A DNA stretch of 64,000 bases, from assembly GCF_001019615.1 (NCBI RefSeq), contig NZ_JNBQ01000009.1, positions 1 to 64,000 of the forward strand, read 5' to 3'. The DNA is from Cellulosimicrobium funkei. Lineage in GTDB: Bacteria > Actinomycetota > Actinomycetes > Actinomycetales > Cellulomonadaceae. A program made the translations under genes and the position numbers. Positions 25,365 through 38,978 of this stretch are shown piece after piece. How positions within the stretch are numbered: position 1 is the first letter of the stretch; every line of letters begins with the position of its first letter. Under the pieces are notes generated by a model. It searched no databases. It had not been told where the DNA came from and saw only the letters and a program-made list of their open reading frames with translations.

Positions 25365-25820
25365 ATGCTGTGCCCCACCGACCAGACCGTGCTCGTCATG
25401 ACCGAGCGCAAGGGCGTGGAGATCGACTACTGCCCGACGTGCCGCGGGGTGTGGCTCGACCGCGGTGAGCTCGACAAGATCATCGACCGCTCGCTGGAGA
25501 GCGAGATCGCCGCCGAGGCCGCGGGCCCGGCCGCTGCCGCACCCACCGCCCCCGCGGCCCCGCCCGCCCCCGCGCCGACGTCGTACCCGCCGGCGCCCGC
25601 CGCGGACTACGGCACGCCCGGCTACGGCGAGCGGCGCGACGACCGCCGGTATGACGACCGTGACCGCTACCGGGGCGACCAGTACGGCGACGACCGGTAC
25701 CGGGACGACCGCTACCGCGACGACCGCGACCGCCGCTACGACGGGCGCGACGGCTACGACCCCCGCTACCGCAAGCGGAAGAAGAAGGAGTCGTGGCTCG
25801 AGGACCTCTTCGACTTCTGA
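25365..25820 (+). CDS. TFIIB-type zinc-finger protein with Asp/Arg-rich repeat tail
   Basis: A 151-residue protein. The N-terminal 45 residues form a zf-TFIIB ribbon: MLCPTDQTVLV then IDYCPTCRGVWLDRGELDKI, with ligands Cys3 and the CPTC pair and the conserved WLDRGEL. An Ala/Pro linker follows, then a repetitive charged stretch (DDRYRDDRYRDDRDRRYD), then a basic KRKKK block and WLEDLFDF terminus. Such proteins are common and uncharacterised. ATG at 25365 follows GCGAGGAGG. Confidence 0.8.
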   Translation: MLCPTDQTVLVMTERKGVEIDYCPTCRGVWLDRGELDKIIDRSLESEIAAEAAGPAAAAPTAPAAPPAPAPTSYPPAPAADYGTPGYGERRDDRRYDDRDRYRGDQYGDDRYRDDRYRDDRDRRYDGRDGYDPRYRKRKKKESWLEDLFDF

Positions 25821-25845
25821 CGCACCCCGTGGTCGACTGTCCCGC

Positions 25846-26616
25846 GTGACCGTCCTCGACTCGTTCTCGCTCGCCGGCCGCACGGCCCTGCTCACCGGCG
25901 GGAGCCGCGGGATCGGGCGCGCCGTCGCCCGCGCGCTCGGCGAGGCGGGGGCGCGGGTCGCGCTCACCGCGACCACCGCTCCGGCCGCCGAGGACGCGGC
26001 GGCCGCGCTGCGCGAGGCCGGGATCGACGCGCGCGGGTACGCGCTCGACGTGACGGACCGCGCCCAGGTGGACGACGTCGTCGGGCGCGCCGCCGCCGAC
26101 CTCGGGACGGTCGACCTGCTCGTCAACAACGCGGGGATCTCGATCGGCGGGGCAGCGCTCGAGATCGACGACGACGTGTGGCACCGCACGCTCGCGACCA
26201 ACCTCGACGGCGTCTGGTACTGCTCGCGCGCGGTCGCCCGGGCCCTGGTCGACGACGGGCGACCGGGGGCGATCGTCAACGTCGGGTCGATGTCGGCGTC
26301 GATCGTCAACCGGCCGCGCTGGCAGCCCGCGTACCTCGCCTCCAAGGCGGCGGTGCACCAGCTCACCAAGGGGCTCGCCGCCGAATGGGCGCCGCACGGC
26401 ATCCGCGTCAACGCCGTCGCGCCCGGGTACGTGCGCACCGAGGCGTCGCCCGTCGACCAGCCCGAGTACTACGACGACTGCGTCGCGCCCGCGGCGATGC
26501 AGCGCTGGGCCGAGCCCGAGGAGATCGGCCCTCCGGTCGTGTTCCTCGCGAGCGCGGCGTCGAGCTTCATGACGGGCGCGGTCGTGACGGTCGACGGCGG
26601 CTACACCCTCTTCTGA
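25846..26616 (+). CDS. short-chain dehydrogenase/reductase (SDR)
   Basis: A 256-residue classical SDR: cofactor motif TGGSRGIGRAVARALGEAG, NNAGIS, the Ser in VGSMSAS, and catalytic YLASK. The PGYVRTE block after the active site is normal. The substrate cannot be read from sequence; the length and SFSLAGRTALLTGG opening resemble sugar or polyol oxidoreductases such as D-threitol or mannitol-type enzymes. GTG start at 25846. It sits 21 bases upstream of a transporter gene that has its own -10-like element. Confidence 0.83.
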   Translation: MTVLDSFSLAGRTALLTGGSRGIGRAVARALGEAGARVALTATTAPAAEDAAAALREAGIDARGYALDVTDRAQVDDVVGRAAADLGTVDLLVNNAGISIGGAALEIDDDVWHRTLATNLDGVWYCSRAVARALVDDGRPGAIVNVGSMSASIVNRPRWQPAYLASKAAVHQLTKGLAAEWAPHGIRVNAVAPGYVRTEASPVDQPEYYDDCVAPAAMQRWAEPEEIGPPVVFLASAASSFMTGAVVTVDGGYTLF

Positions 26617-26637
26617 GCCGGACTAGGCTCGGTCCCC

Positions 26638-27615
26638 GTGCGCGCAGTCCTCAGCCGGTGGGTCGACCCGTTCGTCGTCACGCTGCTCGTCGTGCTCGTG
26701 CTGGGGCTCGTCGTGCCGGTGGGGCCGGGCGCGCAGCGCGTGGTCGACGCCGTGGCGGACGTCGCGGTCACGCTCCTCTTCCTCGTCTACGGCATGCGCC
26801 TGTCGACGCGCGAGGTGTGGGCGGGCCTGCGGAACTGGCGCCTCCAGGGCGGCATCCTCGCGGCGACGTACGTCGTGTTCCCGGTGCTCGGGCTCGTCAC
26901 GGCGTGGGCGATCGAGCCGCTCGTCGGGGCGCCCCTCGCCGCGGGCGTGCTCTACCTGTCCTTGCTCCCGTCGACCGTGCAGTCGTCCGTCGCGTTCACG
27001 TCGGTCGCGCGCGGCAACGTCGCCGGGGCGATCTGCGGGGCGACGGTGTCCAACGTCGCGGGCATGGTGATCACCCCGCTGCTCGTGCTGTGGCTCATGA
27101 CCGGAGCGGACGGGGGCGCCGACGGGCCCACGGGCGGGCTCGGCGGACTCCGGACCGTGCTGCTCCAGCTCCTGCTGCCGTTCGTCGTCGGGCAGCTCCT
27201 CCAGCCGTGGGTCGGCGACTGGGTCCGCGCGCGGCGCTGGCTCACGCTCGGCGTCGACCGCGGCACCATCCTCGTCGTCGTGTTCGGCGCCGTCGCCGCC
27301 GCGTCCTCGGCGGGCGTGTGGTCGAGCGTGTCCGGCTGGTCGATCGTCGCGCTGCTCGTCGTGAGCGCGCTCGTCCTCGCCGCGATGCTCGCGCTCACCT
27401 GGTGGGGCGGGGCGGCCCTGCGGCTGTCGACGGAGGACCGGATCGCCCTCCTCATGTGCGGGTCCAAGAAGTCGCTCGCCACGGGTCTGCCCATGGCGAG
27501 CGTGCTGTTCCCCGTCGCCGTCGCGGGCGTCGTCGCCGTGCCGGTGATCGTGTTCCACCAGCTCCAGCTCGTCGTGTGCGCGGTCCTCGCGCGCCGCCTC
27601 GCGCTTCGCGACTGA
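26638..27615 (+). CDS. bile acid:sodium symporter-family membrane transporter (YfeH-type)
   Basis: A 325-residue polytopic membrane protein of the SBF-like (PF13593) group: YGMRLSTREVWAGLRNWRLQ, LPSTVQSSVAFTSVARGNVAGA, and LLMCGSKKSLATGLPMASVLF are the diagnostic blocks. Solute unknown; relatives are putative Na+-coupled organic anion transporters. The GTG at 26638 lies 8 bases after TAGGCT, suggesting leaderless transcription independent of the upstream SDR. Confidence 0.87.
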   Translation: MRAVLSRWVDPFVVTLLVVLVLGLVVPVGPGAQRVVDAVADVAVTLLFLVYGMRLSTREVWAGLRNWRLQGGILAATYVVFPVLGLVTAWAIEPLVGAPLAAGVLYLSLLPSTVQSSVAFTSVARGNVAGAICGATVSNVAGMVITPLLVLWLMTGADGGADGPTGGLGGLRTVLLQLLLPFVVGQLLQPWVGDWVRARRWLTLGVDRGTILVVVFGAVAAASSAGVWSSVSGWSIVALLVVSALVLAAMLALTWWGGAALRLSTEDRIALLMCGSKKSLATGLPMASVLFPVAVAGVVAVPVIVFHQLQLVVCAVLARRLALRD

Positions 27616-27640
27616 CGCCCGGCACCCGTGTGGGCCCGGG

Positions 27641-28099
27641 TCAGGGGCGCGCGGCGACCTGCTCGCGCACCTGGCGCTTGGCGCGCGTGAGCATGCCGTT
27701 CATGCCGCCGATGCGCAGCGGGCTCACGGCCCGCGTGAGGCCGATCGACATGGGGAAGTCGTCCGGCACGTCGAGCACCTCCTGCACCGTCAGGCCCGAC
27801 AGGCCCTGCGCGAGGATCGACGCGAAGCCGCGCGTCGTCGGCGCCTCGGCGGGCGCGGTCGCGAAGAAGTGCACGACACCGTCGTCGTCGACCTCCGCGA
27901 ACGCCCGCACGGGCGACTGGCACTCCTCGATGCGCTCGAGCAGGCCGGGCGCGCTCGCATAGCGCTCCGGGAGGTCGGGCAGCTCGTTCGCGAACTCGAG
28001 TAGGAGCTGGAGGCGCTCGCGCTCCGGCAGCGCGAGGAAGTCCTCGCGGATCTCCGCGAGGGCCGCGGGCAGGGACGAGGCGTCGGACGGGGAGCTCAT
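27641..28099 (-). CDS. sufE: SufE-family cysteine desulfurase sulfur acceptor
   Basis: A 152-residue SufE: it accepts persulfide sulfur from a cysteine desulfurase for Fe-S cluster assembly. The acceptor Cys is in IEECQSPV, and FATAPAEAPTTRGFASILAQGLSG is the standard family core. ATG at 28099 has an AAGGA site; a longer in-frame version has non-conserved sequence. It follows the sulfurtransferase gene on the same strand with a 151-base gap, a conserved pairing in actinobacteria. Confidence 0.9.
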   Translation of the reverse strand: MSSPSDASSLPAALAEIREDFLALPERERLQLLLEFANELPDLPERYASAPGLLERIEECQSPVRAFAEVDDDGVVHFFATAPAEAPTTRGFASILAQGLSGLTVQEVLDVPDDFPMSIGLTRAVSPLRIGGMNGMLTRAKRQVREQVAARP

Positions 28100-28250
28100 G
28101 GTGTCGATCCTTGCATCGGGGGCGTGCGGCCGGGACCTGGTCCCACCGTGCGGAACGCCGGCCACGCGCGACGTATGCCCGCGGCAGACGGCGACGGCGC
28201 GCGGCGGGCCCACGAGGGGCCGGCCGCGCGCCGTCGTGCGAGGGGTGCGG

Positions 28251-29162
<912 letters not shown>

Positions 29163-29273
29163 GGTGTCCTCCGTGCGGCGGGAGCTGGGTGTCCGAGGTG
29201 GTGGTCCGTCCGAGCGTCAGGCTAGGTCGGCTGTCCGCATCACGGAAGGCCCGTCGCGCATGCTGAGACGGTG

Positions 29274-29666
29274 TTACGCCAGGTGCCGCAGCCCGTGCCG
29301 CAGCAGGAGCGCGGACGCCCCGAGGTTGAGCGCGGTGGCCGCCCGGACGTCCGCCCCGGGTGCCCGACGGCCCCACGCGGCGGGCTCGACGAGCGTGCCC
29401 GCGAGGGAGGTCGAGCCGAGCGCGACGCACGTGCGCGCCCAGCCGCGCGCGCGGCCCGCGCGGGGTGCCGCCAGGGCGACGAGCGCGGTCACGGCCACGG
29501 GGATCGCGGTGCCGCCGCCCAGCCCGAGCGCGACGGTGCGGGCGGCGGGCATCGGGAGGGGGTCACGTCCGAACGGCTCGGAGTGCAGGTCGTGGCGGAC
29601 CGCCGTCCACGACCCGAGCGCGGTGGCGGCGGCGTAGGCGAGGACCACGGCCCCGGCACCGGCCAT
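29274..29666 (-). CDS. small multi-spanning membrane protein, unknown function
   Basis: A 130-residue protein, not recognised. Three or four hydrophobic stretches (AGAVVLAYAAATALGSW, TVALGLGGGTAIPVAVTALVAL, and ALNLGASALLL near the end) indicate an integral membrane protein. ATG at 29666 with GGAGG immediately upstream. It is divergent from the methyltransferase gene across 76 bases. Without recognisable motifs, function cannot be assigned. Confidence 0.6.
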   Translation of the reverse strand: MAGAGAVVLAYAAATALGSWTAVRHDLHSEPFGRDPLPMPAARTVALGLGGGTAIPVAVTALVALAAPRAGRARGWARTCVALGSTSLAGTLVEPAAWGRRAPGADVRAATALNLGASALLLRHGLRHLA

Positions 29667-29742
29667 GCCTCCGACGGTACGCCCGGGTCGCCTGCCGTGC
29701 TCGCCGTTCGCCGCTGCTCGCCCGTCGGTCCAGACTGGCGGC

Positions 29743-30270
29743 GTGGTCGGTGTCGTCCCGGAGCGGGTCCAGCGTGCCGTCGCGCTGCTCGGCCTGCGCG
29801 GCGACGAGGCCGTGCTCGAGATCGGGCCCGGCCCCGGCGCGGCCGTGGAGCTGGTGCTCGCGCGGCACCCCGGCGTGCGCTACGTCGCGGTCGACCGCTC
29901 CGCGACCGCCGTCGCGCGCACGGCGGCCCGCAACCGCTCGGCCGTCGACGACGGCCGGCTGGTCGTGCGGCAGGGGGACGTCACGGACCCCGACCTCGCC
30001 GACACGCTCGGTGGCCCGTTCGACGTCGTGTTCGCCGTGAACGTCAACGTCTTCTGGACCCGCGCGGCGCGCGCGGAGGCGAGCGCGCTCGCGGCCCGGC
30101 TCGTGCCGGGCGGCGCGCTCTGGCTGGCCTACGAGACACCGGGAGGGGACGACGGCCGCGTCGTCGACGGCGTCCGCGCGTCGCTCGCCGTCCCCGGGCT
30201 GGGCGCGCCGGTCGTCATCCGCGACGGCGTGGTGGCGCTCGGCGCACGCCGCACGCCCGCCGGGGAGTGA
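29743..30270 (+). CDS. class I SAM-dependent methyltransferase
   Basis: A 175-residue Rossmann-fold methyltransferase. Motif I is VLEIGPGPGAAVELVL, motif II ends in AVDRS, and the post-motif acid and hydrophobic block is FDVVFAVNVNVFW; RLVPGGALWLAYETP is motif VI-like. Short length points to small-molecule substrate, unknown. The GTG at 29743 follows CAGACT by 6 bases without a ribosome site (leaderless); longer in-frame starts would run into the divergent membrane-protein gene. Converges on the aminotransferase gene with an 11-base gap. Confidence 0.82.
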   Translation: MVGVVPERVQRAVALLGLRGDEAVLEIGPGPGAAVELVLARHPGVRYVAVDRSATAVARTAARNRSAVDDGRLVVRQGDVTDPDLADTLGGPFDVVFAVNVNVFWTRAARAEASALAARLVPGGALWLAYETPGGDDGRVVDGVRASLAVPGLGAPVVIRDGVVALGARRTPAGE

Positions 30271-30281
30271 CCGGGCGCGGC

Positions 30282-32691
<2,410 letters not shown>

Positions 32692-32751
32692 CGGGCCGAC
32701 GGACGCGCCCTACACTGGGGCCCAGCACCGCACGACGACGTGGGAGGTCCC

Positions 32752-34062
32752 GTGTCGCGCACCCTCGCACCGCCGCTGCGCTCGGACGCGCACCCGCGTC
32801 GCCCCGACGCGCGCCGCGACGCCCGCTCGGTCCGCGCGGCCTACCGGTCGTTCCTCGTCGACGGCGTCCTCCCGCACGGCGTCCACCCGGTCGTCGCCGA
32901 CTCGTGGCGCCGGTCCGTCCACAGCGGCGTCGACCCCGAGGGCCCGCGCACGGAGTCCGCGCTCGCCCACGACGACCTCGTCGCCTACCGCGACGCCCAC
33001 CCGCTCGCGGGGGTCATGCCCGTGGTCCGCGAGCTCGTCGTCGACGCCGCGGCGGACGACGGCCTCGCCGTCGCCGTCTCCGACGACGCGGGCCGGCTCC
33101 TGTGGGTCGAGGGCAGCCGCGCGCTGCGGGACGCGGTCGAGCGCGTCGGCTTCGTCGAGGGGTCGGTGTGGCGCGAGGAGCGCGTCGGGACCAACGCCCC
33201 CGGGACCGCGCTCGCCGCGCGCCGGGCCGTGCAGGTCCTCGGCGCGGAGCACTTCTCCCGGCCCGTCCAGGCGTTCAGCTGCACGGCCGTCCCGATCCAC
33301 GAGCCCGGGACCGGCCGCGTCCTCGGTGTCCTCGACGTCACCGGCCGCCAGTCGGCGGCCTCGAGCGTCGTCCTCTCGCTCGTGCGGGCCACGGTCCTGA
33401 GCCTCGAGCGGGAGCTCGCGCAGCGCGCGGCCGCCCCGGCGGCCGACGGCGCCGGGACCGTCCCCGCGCCGCCGCGCGACGGCGCACCCGAGCTGTTCGT
33501 GCTCGGCACCACGCCCGTGCTCCGCGCCCCGGACGGCCTCGAGCACCGGTTGTCGCTGCGGCATGCCGAGATCCTCGCTCTCCTCGCCGCCCACCCGCGC
33601 GGCCTCTCCGCCGACGAGCTCGCCGTGCTGCTGCACCCCGGCGCGCTCTCGGACGTCACCGTGCGCGCGGAGGTCTCGCGACTGCGGCGCGTCGCCGGGA
33701 CGCTCCTCGCCGGGTCCCGGCCGTACCGGCTCGCGCGCCCGCTGCGGACGGACGCCGACGTCGTGCGCGACCGGCTCGCGCTCGGCGATGTCCGGGGGGC
33801 GATCGCGGCGTACCGCGCGCCGCTCCTCCCGCGCTCGGGCGCGCCCGCCGTCGAGCACCTGCGCGCCGAGCTCGCGGCGGAGCTCCGCGCGGCCGTCGTG
33901 TCGGCGGGCGACACCGACGCCCTCGACGCGTGGACCCGCACCGAGGACGGCGCCGAGGACCACGCCGCGTGGACGCGCCTCCAGCGCGTCGCCGACCACG
34001 GCAGCCCGCTGTGGGTCCGCGCCCGCGCGCACCTCGACCTGCTCGACGACGAGCTCGGCTGA
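32752..34062 (+). CDS. GAF-domain transcriptional regulator (AcoR-like N-terminus)
   Basis: A 436-residue regulator. Residues about 25-60 (VRAAYRSFLVDGVLPHGVHPVVADSWRRS) match the N-terminus of AcoR-type proteins; a GAF sensor follows (AVAVSDDAGRLLWVEG to EERVGTNAPGTALAARRAVQVLG and HFSRPVQAFSCTAVPIHEP). Instead of the AAA+ sigma54 module there is a C-terminal winged-helix-like region (LSLRHAEILALLAAHPRGLSADELAVLL). In actinobacteria such genes usually control an adjacent aldehyde or alcohol dehydrogenase, which here follows 181 bases later. GTG start after GGGAGGT. Confidence 0.83.
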   Translation: MSRTLAPPLRSDAHPRRPDARRDARSVRAAYRSFLVDGVLPHGVHPVVADSWRRSVHSGVDPEGPRTESALAHDDLVAYRDAHPLAGVMPVVRELVVDAAADDGLAVAVSDDAGRLLWVEGSRALRDAVERVGFVEGSVWREERVGTNAPGTALAARRAVQVLGAEHFSRPVQAFSCTAVPIHEPGTGRVLGVLDVTGRQSAASSVVLSLVRATVLSLERELAQRAAAPAADGAGTVPAPPRDGAPELFVLGTTPVLRAPDGLEHRLSLRHAEILALLAAHPRGLSADELAVLLHPGALSDVTVRAEVSRLRRVAGTLLAGSRPYRLARPLRTDADVVRDRLALGDVRGAIAAYRAPLLPRSGAPAVEHLRAELAAELRAAVVSAGDTDALDAWTRTEDGAEDHAAWTRLQRVADHGSPLWVRARAHLDLLDDELG

Positions 34063-34084
34063 CCGCGACCCCTCGGGCGCGCGC

Positions 34085-34118
34085 TGCAACGGTCCTGCAA
34101 CCCTCGCGTGCCTAGCGT
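34085..34118 (+). promoter_or_regulatory. exaC promoter with TGCAAC direct repeats
   Basis: TGCAAC occurs at 34085-34090 and 34096-34101, exactly 11 bases (one helical turn) apart, just upstream of a TAGCGT -10 (34113-34118). Such a same-face repeat suits activation by the neighbouring GAF regulator. The leader to the ATG is about 120 nt. Confidence 0.45.
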
Positions 34119-34243
34119 CGTGCCACGGCGCGACGAGGCGCCGTGCCGCGCACCGCCGTCGGGCACTCCCCGCCCGGAGGTGACCTCCCCCAGGGGCGCG
34201 GCGAGATCGAGCGCTGCGAGTCAGCGCGACGAGGAGGCAGACG

Positions 34244-35767
<1,524 letters not shown>

Positions 35768-35781
35768 AGCCCGGCCCCCGT

Positions 35782-35844
35782 CCGCCGAACACGGGGTTGG
35801 TGTCGTTCTCGCCGTCAGAACGACAACAACCCCGTGTTCGGCGG
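35782..35844. terminator. very long hairpin after exaC
   Basis: A 28-base stem (35782-35809 against 35817-35844, one mismatch) with a 7-base loop. The outer end reads CCGCCGAACACGGGGTTG and resembles the palindrome arm at 17637. It terminates exaC or at least separates it from the DUF779 gene. Confidence 0.75.
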
Positions 35845-35883
35845 TGAGCAATCCCGTTCTCGCTCTCTGCCGCAGGAGGTTCC

Positions 35884-36345
35884 GTGCCCGACGACGTTCC
35901 CTCGCCCCGCGCGACCAGCTCGGTCCCGGGGCGGGTCGCGCTCACCGACGACGCCGCCGCGCTGCTCGCGCGGCTGCGCGCGGTCCACGGCGAGCTCATG
36001 TTCCACCAGTCCGGCGGGTGCTGCGACGGGTCGTCGCCCATGTGCTACCCGCAGGGCGACTTCCTCCTCGGTGGCGCCGACGTGCACCTCGGCGACCTCA
36101 TCGTCGGCGCGCCCGGTCCCGGCGCGGACGATCTCGACGGGGCCGACGGCGCGGCGGGCCGGTTCGTCGTGCCCGTCTGGATGAGCCGCGCCCAGTTCGA
36201 GTACTGGAAGCACACGCACCTGACGATCGACGTCGTGCCCGGCCGCGGCGCCGGGTTCAGCGTCGAGGCGCCCGAAGGCGTGCGGTTCATCATCAGGTCG
36301 CGCCTGCTCACCGACGACGAGTGGGCAGCGCTCGACGTGGCCTAG
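35884..36345 (+). CDS. DUF779 family protein
   Basis: A 153-residue protein of unknown activity whose genes are habitually found beside aldehyde dehydrogenases. Family hallmarks: MFHQSGGCCDGSSPMCYPQGDF, with several Cys, HLGDLIVG, and FEYWKHTHLTIDVVPGRGAGFSVEAPEG. The clustered cysteines suggest metal binding. The GTG start follows GCAGGAGGT. Because the huge hairpin lies between exaC and this gene, its expression may be partly uncoupled. Confidence 0.9.
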   Translation: MPDDVPSPRATSSVPGRVALTDDAAALLARLRAVHGELMFHQSGGCCDGSSPMCYPQGDFLLGGADVHLGDLIVGAPGPGADDLDGADGAAGRFVVPVWMSRAQFEYWKHTHLTIDVVPGRGAGFSVEAPEGVRFIIRSRLLTDDEWAALDVA

Positions 36346-36410
36346 GCTGACCCCACCGACGGGCTCCACGACGGGCCCCGAAGGCCCGGGGCCGGAGAGG
36401 AGGCGACGCG

Positions 36411-36695
36411 ATGGACGACCTGCTCGTCGTCGCGCGCGACCTCGCCTCCGCGCTCATGCTCCTGCTCGGCACGTCGACCCTCACGGCCACGCTCTTCCTC
36501 CTCGGTGCCACGGCCCTCGTCGCGGCCGTGGCCGCCGTGACCGCGCGCTGGGGTGCACCCCTCGCGCTCGGTGTGGCGGCTCGCCCGGCGGGCCGGCTGC
36601 GCGACACGGTCGACGTCGGCCCTGCCGTGACGCAGAGCGACCCGGACGCCCCCGGCCGAGCCCGGCCCCGGGCACCCGGCCGACCCCTCGGCTGA
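36411..36695 (+). CDS. DUF6412-type small membrane protein
   Basis: A 94-residue protein: one hydrophobic N-terminal half (MLLLGTSTLTATLFLLGATALVAAVAAV) forming one or two membrane segments, and a Pro/Arg/Asp tail. Position directly ahead of a YidC paralogue and this layout match DUF6412 proteins of actinobacteria. Good GAGAGGAGG site before ATG 36411; TAGGCT at 36343-36348 is a likely -10 for the pair. Confidence 0.7.
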   Translation: MDDLLVVARDLASALMLLLGTSTLTATLFLLGATALVAAVAAVTARWGAPLALGVAARPAGRLRDTVDVGPAVTQSDPDAPGRARPRAPGRPLG

Positions 36696-36814
36696 TCACC
36701 CGGCCGAGGCCTCTCCCCGCATCCCGCGCGCACCGTGCCGCGGTGTGCCCCGGCCTGCCCGGCGCAGGGTGATCGGCGAACGCGTACCCCGCACGTTCGA
36801 CCGAGGACACCACC

Positions 36815-37594
36815 ATGAACCCGCTCGACCTCCCGCTCGTCTCCACCGTGCTCGACGCCGCCTACCGCGCCCTGATGGCCTTGTCCGACCTGCTCGAACC
36901 CGTCGCCGGGGGTGCTGCGGCCGCGACGGCCGTCGTCCTGCTGACGCTCGCCGTCCGCGTGCTGCTCGTCCCTGTCGGCGTCTCGCAGGCCAAGGCGGAG
37001 CGCGACCGCGCGCGCCTCGCGCCCCGGCTCGCCGAGCTCCAGCGCCGCCACCGGGACGACCCGCAGAAGCTGCAGCGCGCGACCCTCGACCTCTACGCCG
37101 AGGAGGGCACGACGCCGTTCGCCGGCTGCCTGCCGATGCTCGCCCAGGCACCCGTGGTCGCCGTCGTCTACGCGCTGTTCCTGCATGCCCAGATCGCCGG
37201 TCACGCGAACGCGCTGCTGGGCCACACGCTCTGGGGAGCGCCCCTCGGCTCGAGCCTCGTCGGCTCGTTCGGTGGGGGTGCGGCGGACGTCCCGACCCTG
37301 GTGGTCGCGGGTGGGGTCGTGCTCCTCGTCGCGCTCGTCGGGGAGCTCACGCGCCGGGCGTCCCTGCCTGGCGGTCGTCTCGCCGTGCCGCGGACGGCGA
37401 CCGGCCCGGCCACCTCCGGCCCCCTGGCCGCGCCGGGCCTGCAGAACGCGCTCGGCGCTCTCCAGTTCATGACGGCGGTGATCGCGTGCTTCGTCCCGCT
37501 CGCCGCGGGCGTGTACCTGCTCGTGACGGTGACGTGGACGCTCGGGCAACGACTCGTCCTGCGCCGGCGGTACCCGTTCGAGGCGGTCGCGTAG
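36815..37594 (+). CDS. YidC/Oxa1-family membrane insertase paralogue
   Basis: A 259-residue Oxa1-superfamily protein: N-terminal membrane segment, a cytoplasmic loop (QAKAERDRARLAPRLAELQRRHRDDPQKLQRATLDLY), the substrate-groove helix with TTPFAGCLPMLAQAPVV, and further membrane helices. It lacks the long periplasmic domain of proteobacterial YidC. A second, non-essential YidC paralogue linked with DUF6412 is common in this group; the housekeeping copy would be at the rnpA/rpmH locus, outside this window. Confidence 0.87.
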   Translation: MNPLDLPLVSTVLDAAYRALMALSDLLEPVAGGAAAATAVVLLTLAVRVLLVPVGVSQAKAERDRARLAPRLAELQRRHRDDPQKLQRATLDLYAEEGTTPFAGCLPMLAQAPVVAVVYALFLHAQIAGHANALLGHTLWGAPLGSSLVGSFGGGAADVPTLVVAGGVVLLVALVGELTRRASLPGGRLAVPRTATGPATSGPLAAPGLQNALGALQFMTAVIACFVPLAAGVYLLVTVTWTLGQRLVLRRRYPFEAVA

Positions 37595-37650
37595 CGCGAC
37601 GGCGCGGCGGGCCTGGTCACGGGCCCGCCGCGCGTGCGAGGGTGTCGGGT

Positions 37651-38511
37651 ATGACCGATCTGCTCCCGTACCGCGACGACGCGGACGACGTCGAGGTCCC
37701 CCTGCTGGGTGGTGACGTGTCGGACGGGATCGTCCGTCGCGGCGACACCGTCCGCCGTCCGCGCGGCCCGCACAGCCCCGCCGTCGAGGCGTACCTGCTC
37801 CACCTCGAGCGCGCGGGGTTCGAGGGCGCGCCCCGGTTCCTGGGGATCGACGACGACGGCCGGGAGGTCGTGACGTTCCTGCCGGGCGAGATGGGCGGGC
37901 GCCCGCCGCACGCTTGGGCGACCGACGAGGACGTGCTCGTCCAGCTCGGGGAGTGGCTGCGTGACCTGCACGCGGTGTCGCGCGACGTCGTTCTGCCCGA
38001 CGGCGTCGCGTGGACCGAGCGGGCGCAGTTCGCGGAGGTGCCGGACGTGTTCGACGTGCCGGACGTCGTCGGGCACAACGACCTCACGGTCGAGAACGCG
38101 CTGTTCGTCCCGGCCGGCGACGACCCGGAGGGTCCGCACCGGCTGGTCGGCGTGGTCGACTTCGACCTCGCCGCGCCGACCACGCGCCTGCTCGACGTCG
38201 CGACGACGCTGCTCTACTGGGCGCCGGTCGCGCCGCCGGATGCGCGGCCGGACGCGCTGCGGGAGCTCGACGCGCCGCGTCGCGCGCGGATCCTCACGGA
38301 GGCGTACGGCCTGGACCGGTCCGAGCGGCTCGCGCTGCTCGACGTGCTCGCGCAGCGGTTCGCGCGGAGCTGGTACGCGATGCGGCACGCGGCGCACACC
38401 CGCGGCGGGGGCTGGCAGCGCATGTGGGACGACGGGGTCGGGGACCGGATCCGCGAGAACGAGGCCTGGTTCGCCGCGCAGCGCGTGGACTTCGTGCACG
38501 CGCTGGGCTGA
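37651..38511 (+). CDS. aminoglycoside phosphotransferase-fold kinase
   Basis: A 286-residue APH/choline-kinase-fold protein. The ATP-site region is GDTVRRPRGPHSPAVEAYLLHLE, the catalytic loop is VVGHNDLTVENALF (HxDxxxxN with Asn-Asp), and the metal-binding Asp is in VGVVDFDLA. Substrates of such stand-alone members are usually unknown; antibiotic resistance should not be assumed. Followed by a clear hairpin. Confidence 0.85.
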   Translation: MTDLLPYRDDADDVEVPLLGGDVSDGIVRRGDTVRRPRGPHSPAVEAYLLHLERAGFEGAPRFLGIDDDGREVVTFLPGEMGGRPPHAWATDEDVLVQLGEWLRDLHAVSRDVVLPDGVAWTERAQFAEVPDVFDVPDVVGHNDLTVENALFVPAGDDPEGPHRLVGVVDFDLAAPTTRLLDVATTLLYWAPVAPPDARPDALRELDAPRRARILTEAYGLDRSERLALLDVLAQRFARSWYAMRHAAHTRGGGWQRMWDDGVGDRIRENEAWFAAQRVDFVHALG

Positions 38512-38549
38512 GCACCCGTCGGGGGCGGGGCCCGCGTCCCGACGGGTGC
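38512..38549. terminator. hairpin terminator between convergent genes
   Basis: A perfect 12-base inverted repeat GCACCCGTCGGG (38512-38523)/38538-38549 with a 14-base loop, positioned directly after the kinase stop and before the end of the DoxX gene. Confidence 0.75.
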
Positions 38550-38557
38550 CGAAGCAC

Positions 38558-38923
38558 TCAGAGCGCGGCGAACCTGCCGACGGCGACGAACACCGCGAGT
38601 GCGAGCAGCACGACGTTCGCCGGTACGGCCTTGGCCTCGCCGAGCCGGACGTGCAGCGGGATCGCCCCGACCTGCGTGAGCGCGAGCCCGACGGCCGCGA
38701 TCGGCGTGAGGACCGGGGCGACGCCGAGCGCCCAGGGGAGGATCACGCCCACGGCCCCGGCGACCTCGAGCCAGCCGATCGCGCGCACGCCCGCGGTGCG
38801 CTCCGGCGTCACCCACCGCATCCGCTCCTGGAGCACGGGGATCGGGCGCAGGGCCTTCATGAGCCCGGCGCCGAGGAAGGCGAGGGCGAGCAGACCGGAG
38901 GCGATCCACAGGGCGACGTTCAT
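38558..38923 (-). CDS. DoxX-family membrane protein
   Basis: A 121-residue four-helix membrane protein of the DoxX family: ALWIASGLLALAFLGAGLMKAL, GWLEVAGAVGVILPWALG and VPANVVLLALAVFVAVGRF. Some DoxX proteins associate with redox or thiol stress. It is divergent from an HxlR regulator, which probably controls it. ATG at 38923 with GAAGGA upstream. Confidence 0.88.
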   Translation of the reverse strand: MNVALWIASGLLALAFLGAGLMKALRPIPVLQERMRWVTPERTAGVRAIGWLEVAGAVGVILPWALGVAPVLTPIAAVGLALTQVGAIPLHVRLGEAKAVPANVVLLALAVFVAVGRFAAL

Positions 38924-38978
38924 GCGTGAGTCCTTCGAGGAGAGGGGCGGCGACGGCGCAGGGTGGCCGGTCACTCTT

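Noticed and set aside
25640-25760. CRISPR-like repeat
   Set aside because: The periodic GACGACCGnTACCG bases are the coding repeat of the zinc-finger protein's Asp/Arg tail, without spacers.
37651-38511. Aminoglycoside resistance gene
   Set aside because: Only the kinase fold is supported. There is no resistance context, and stand-alone relatives act on many metabolites.
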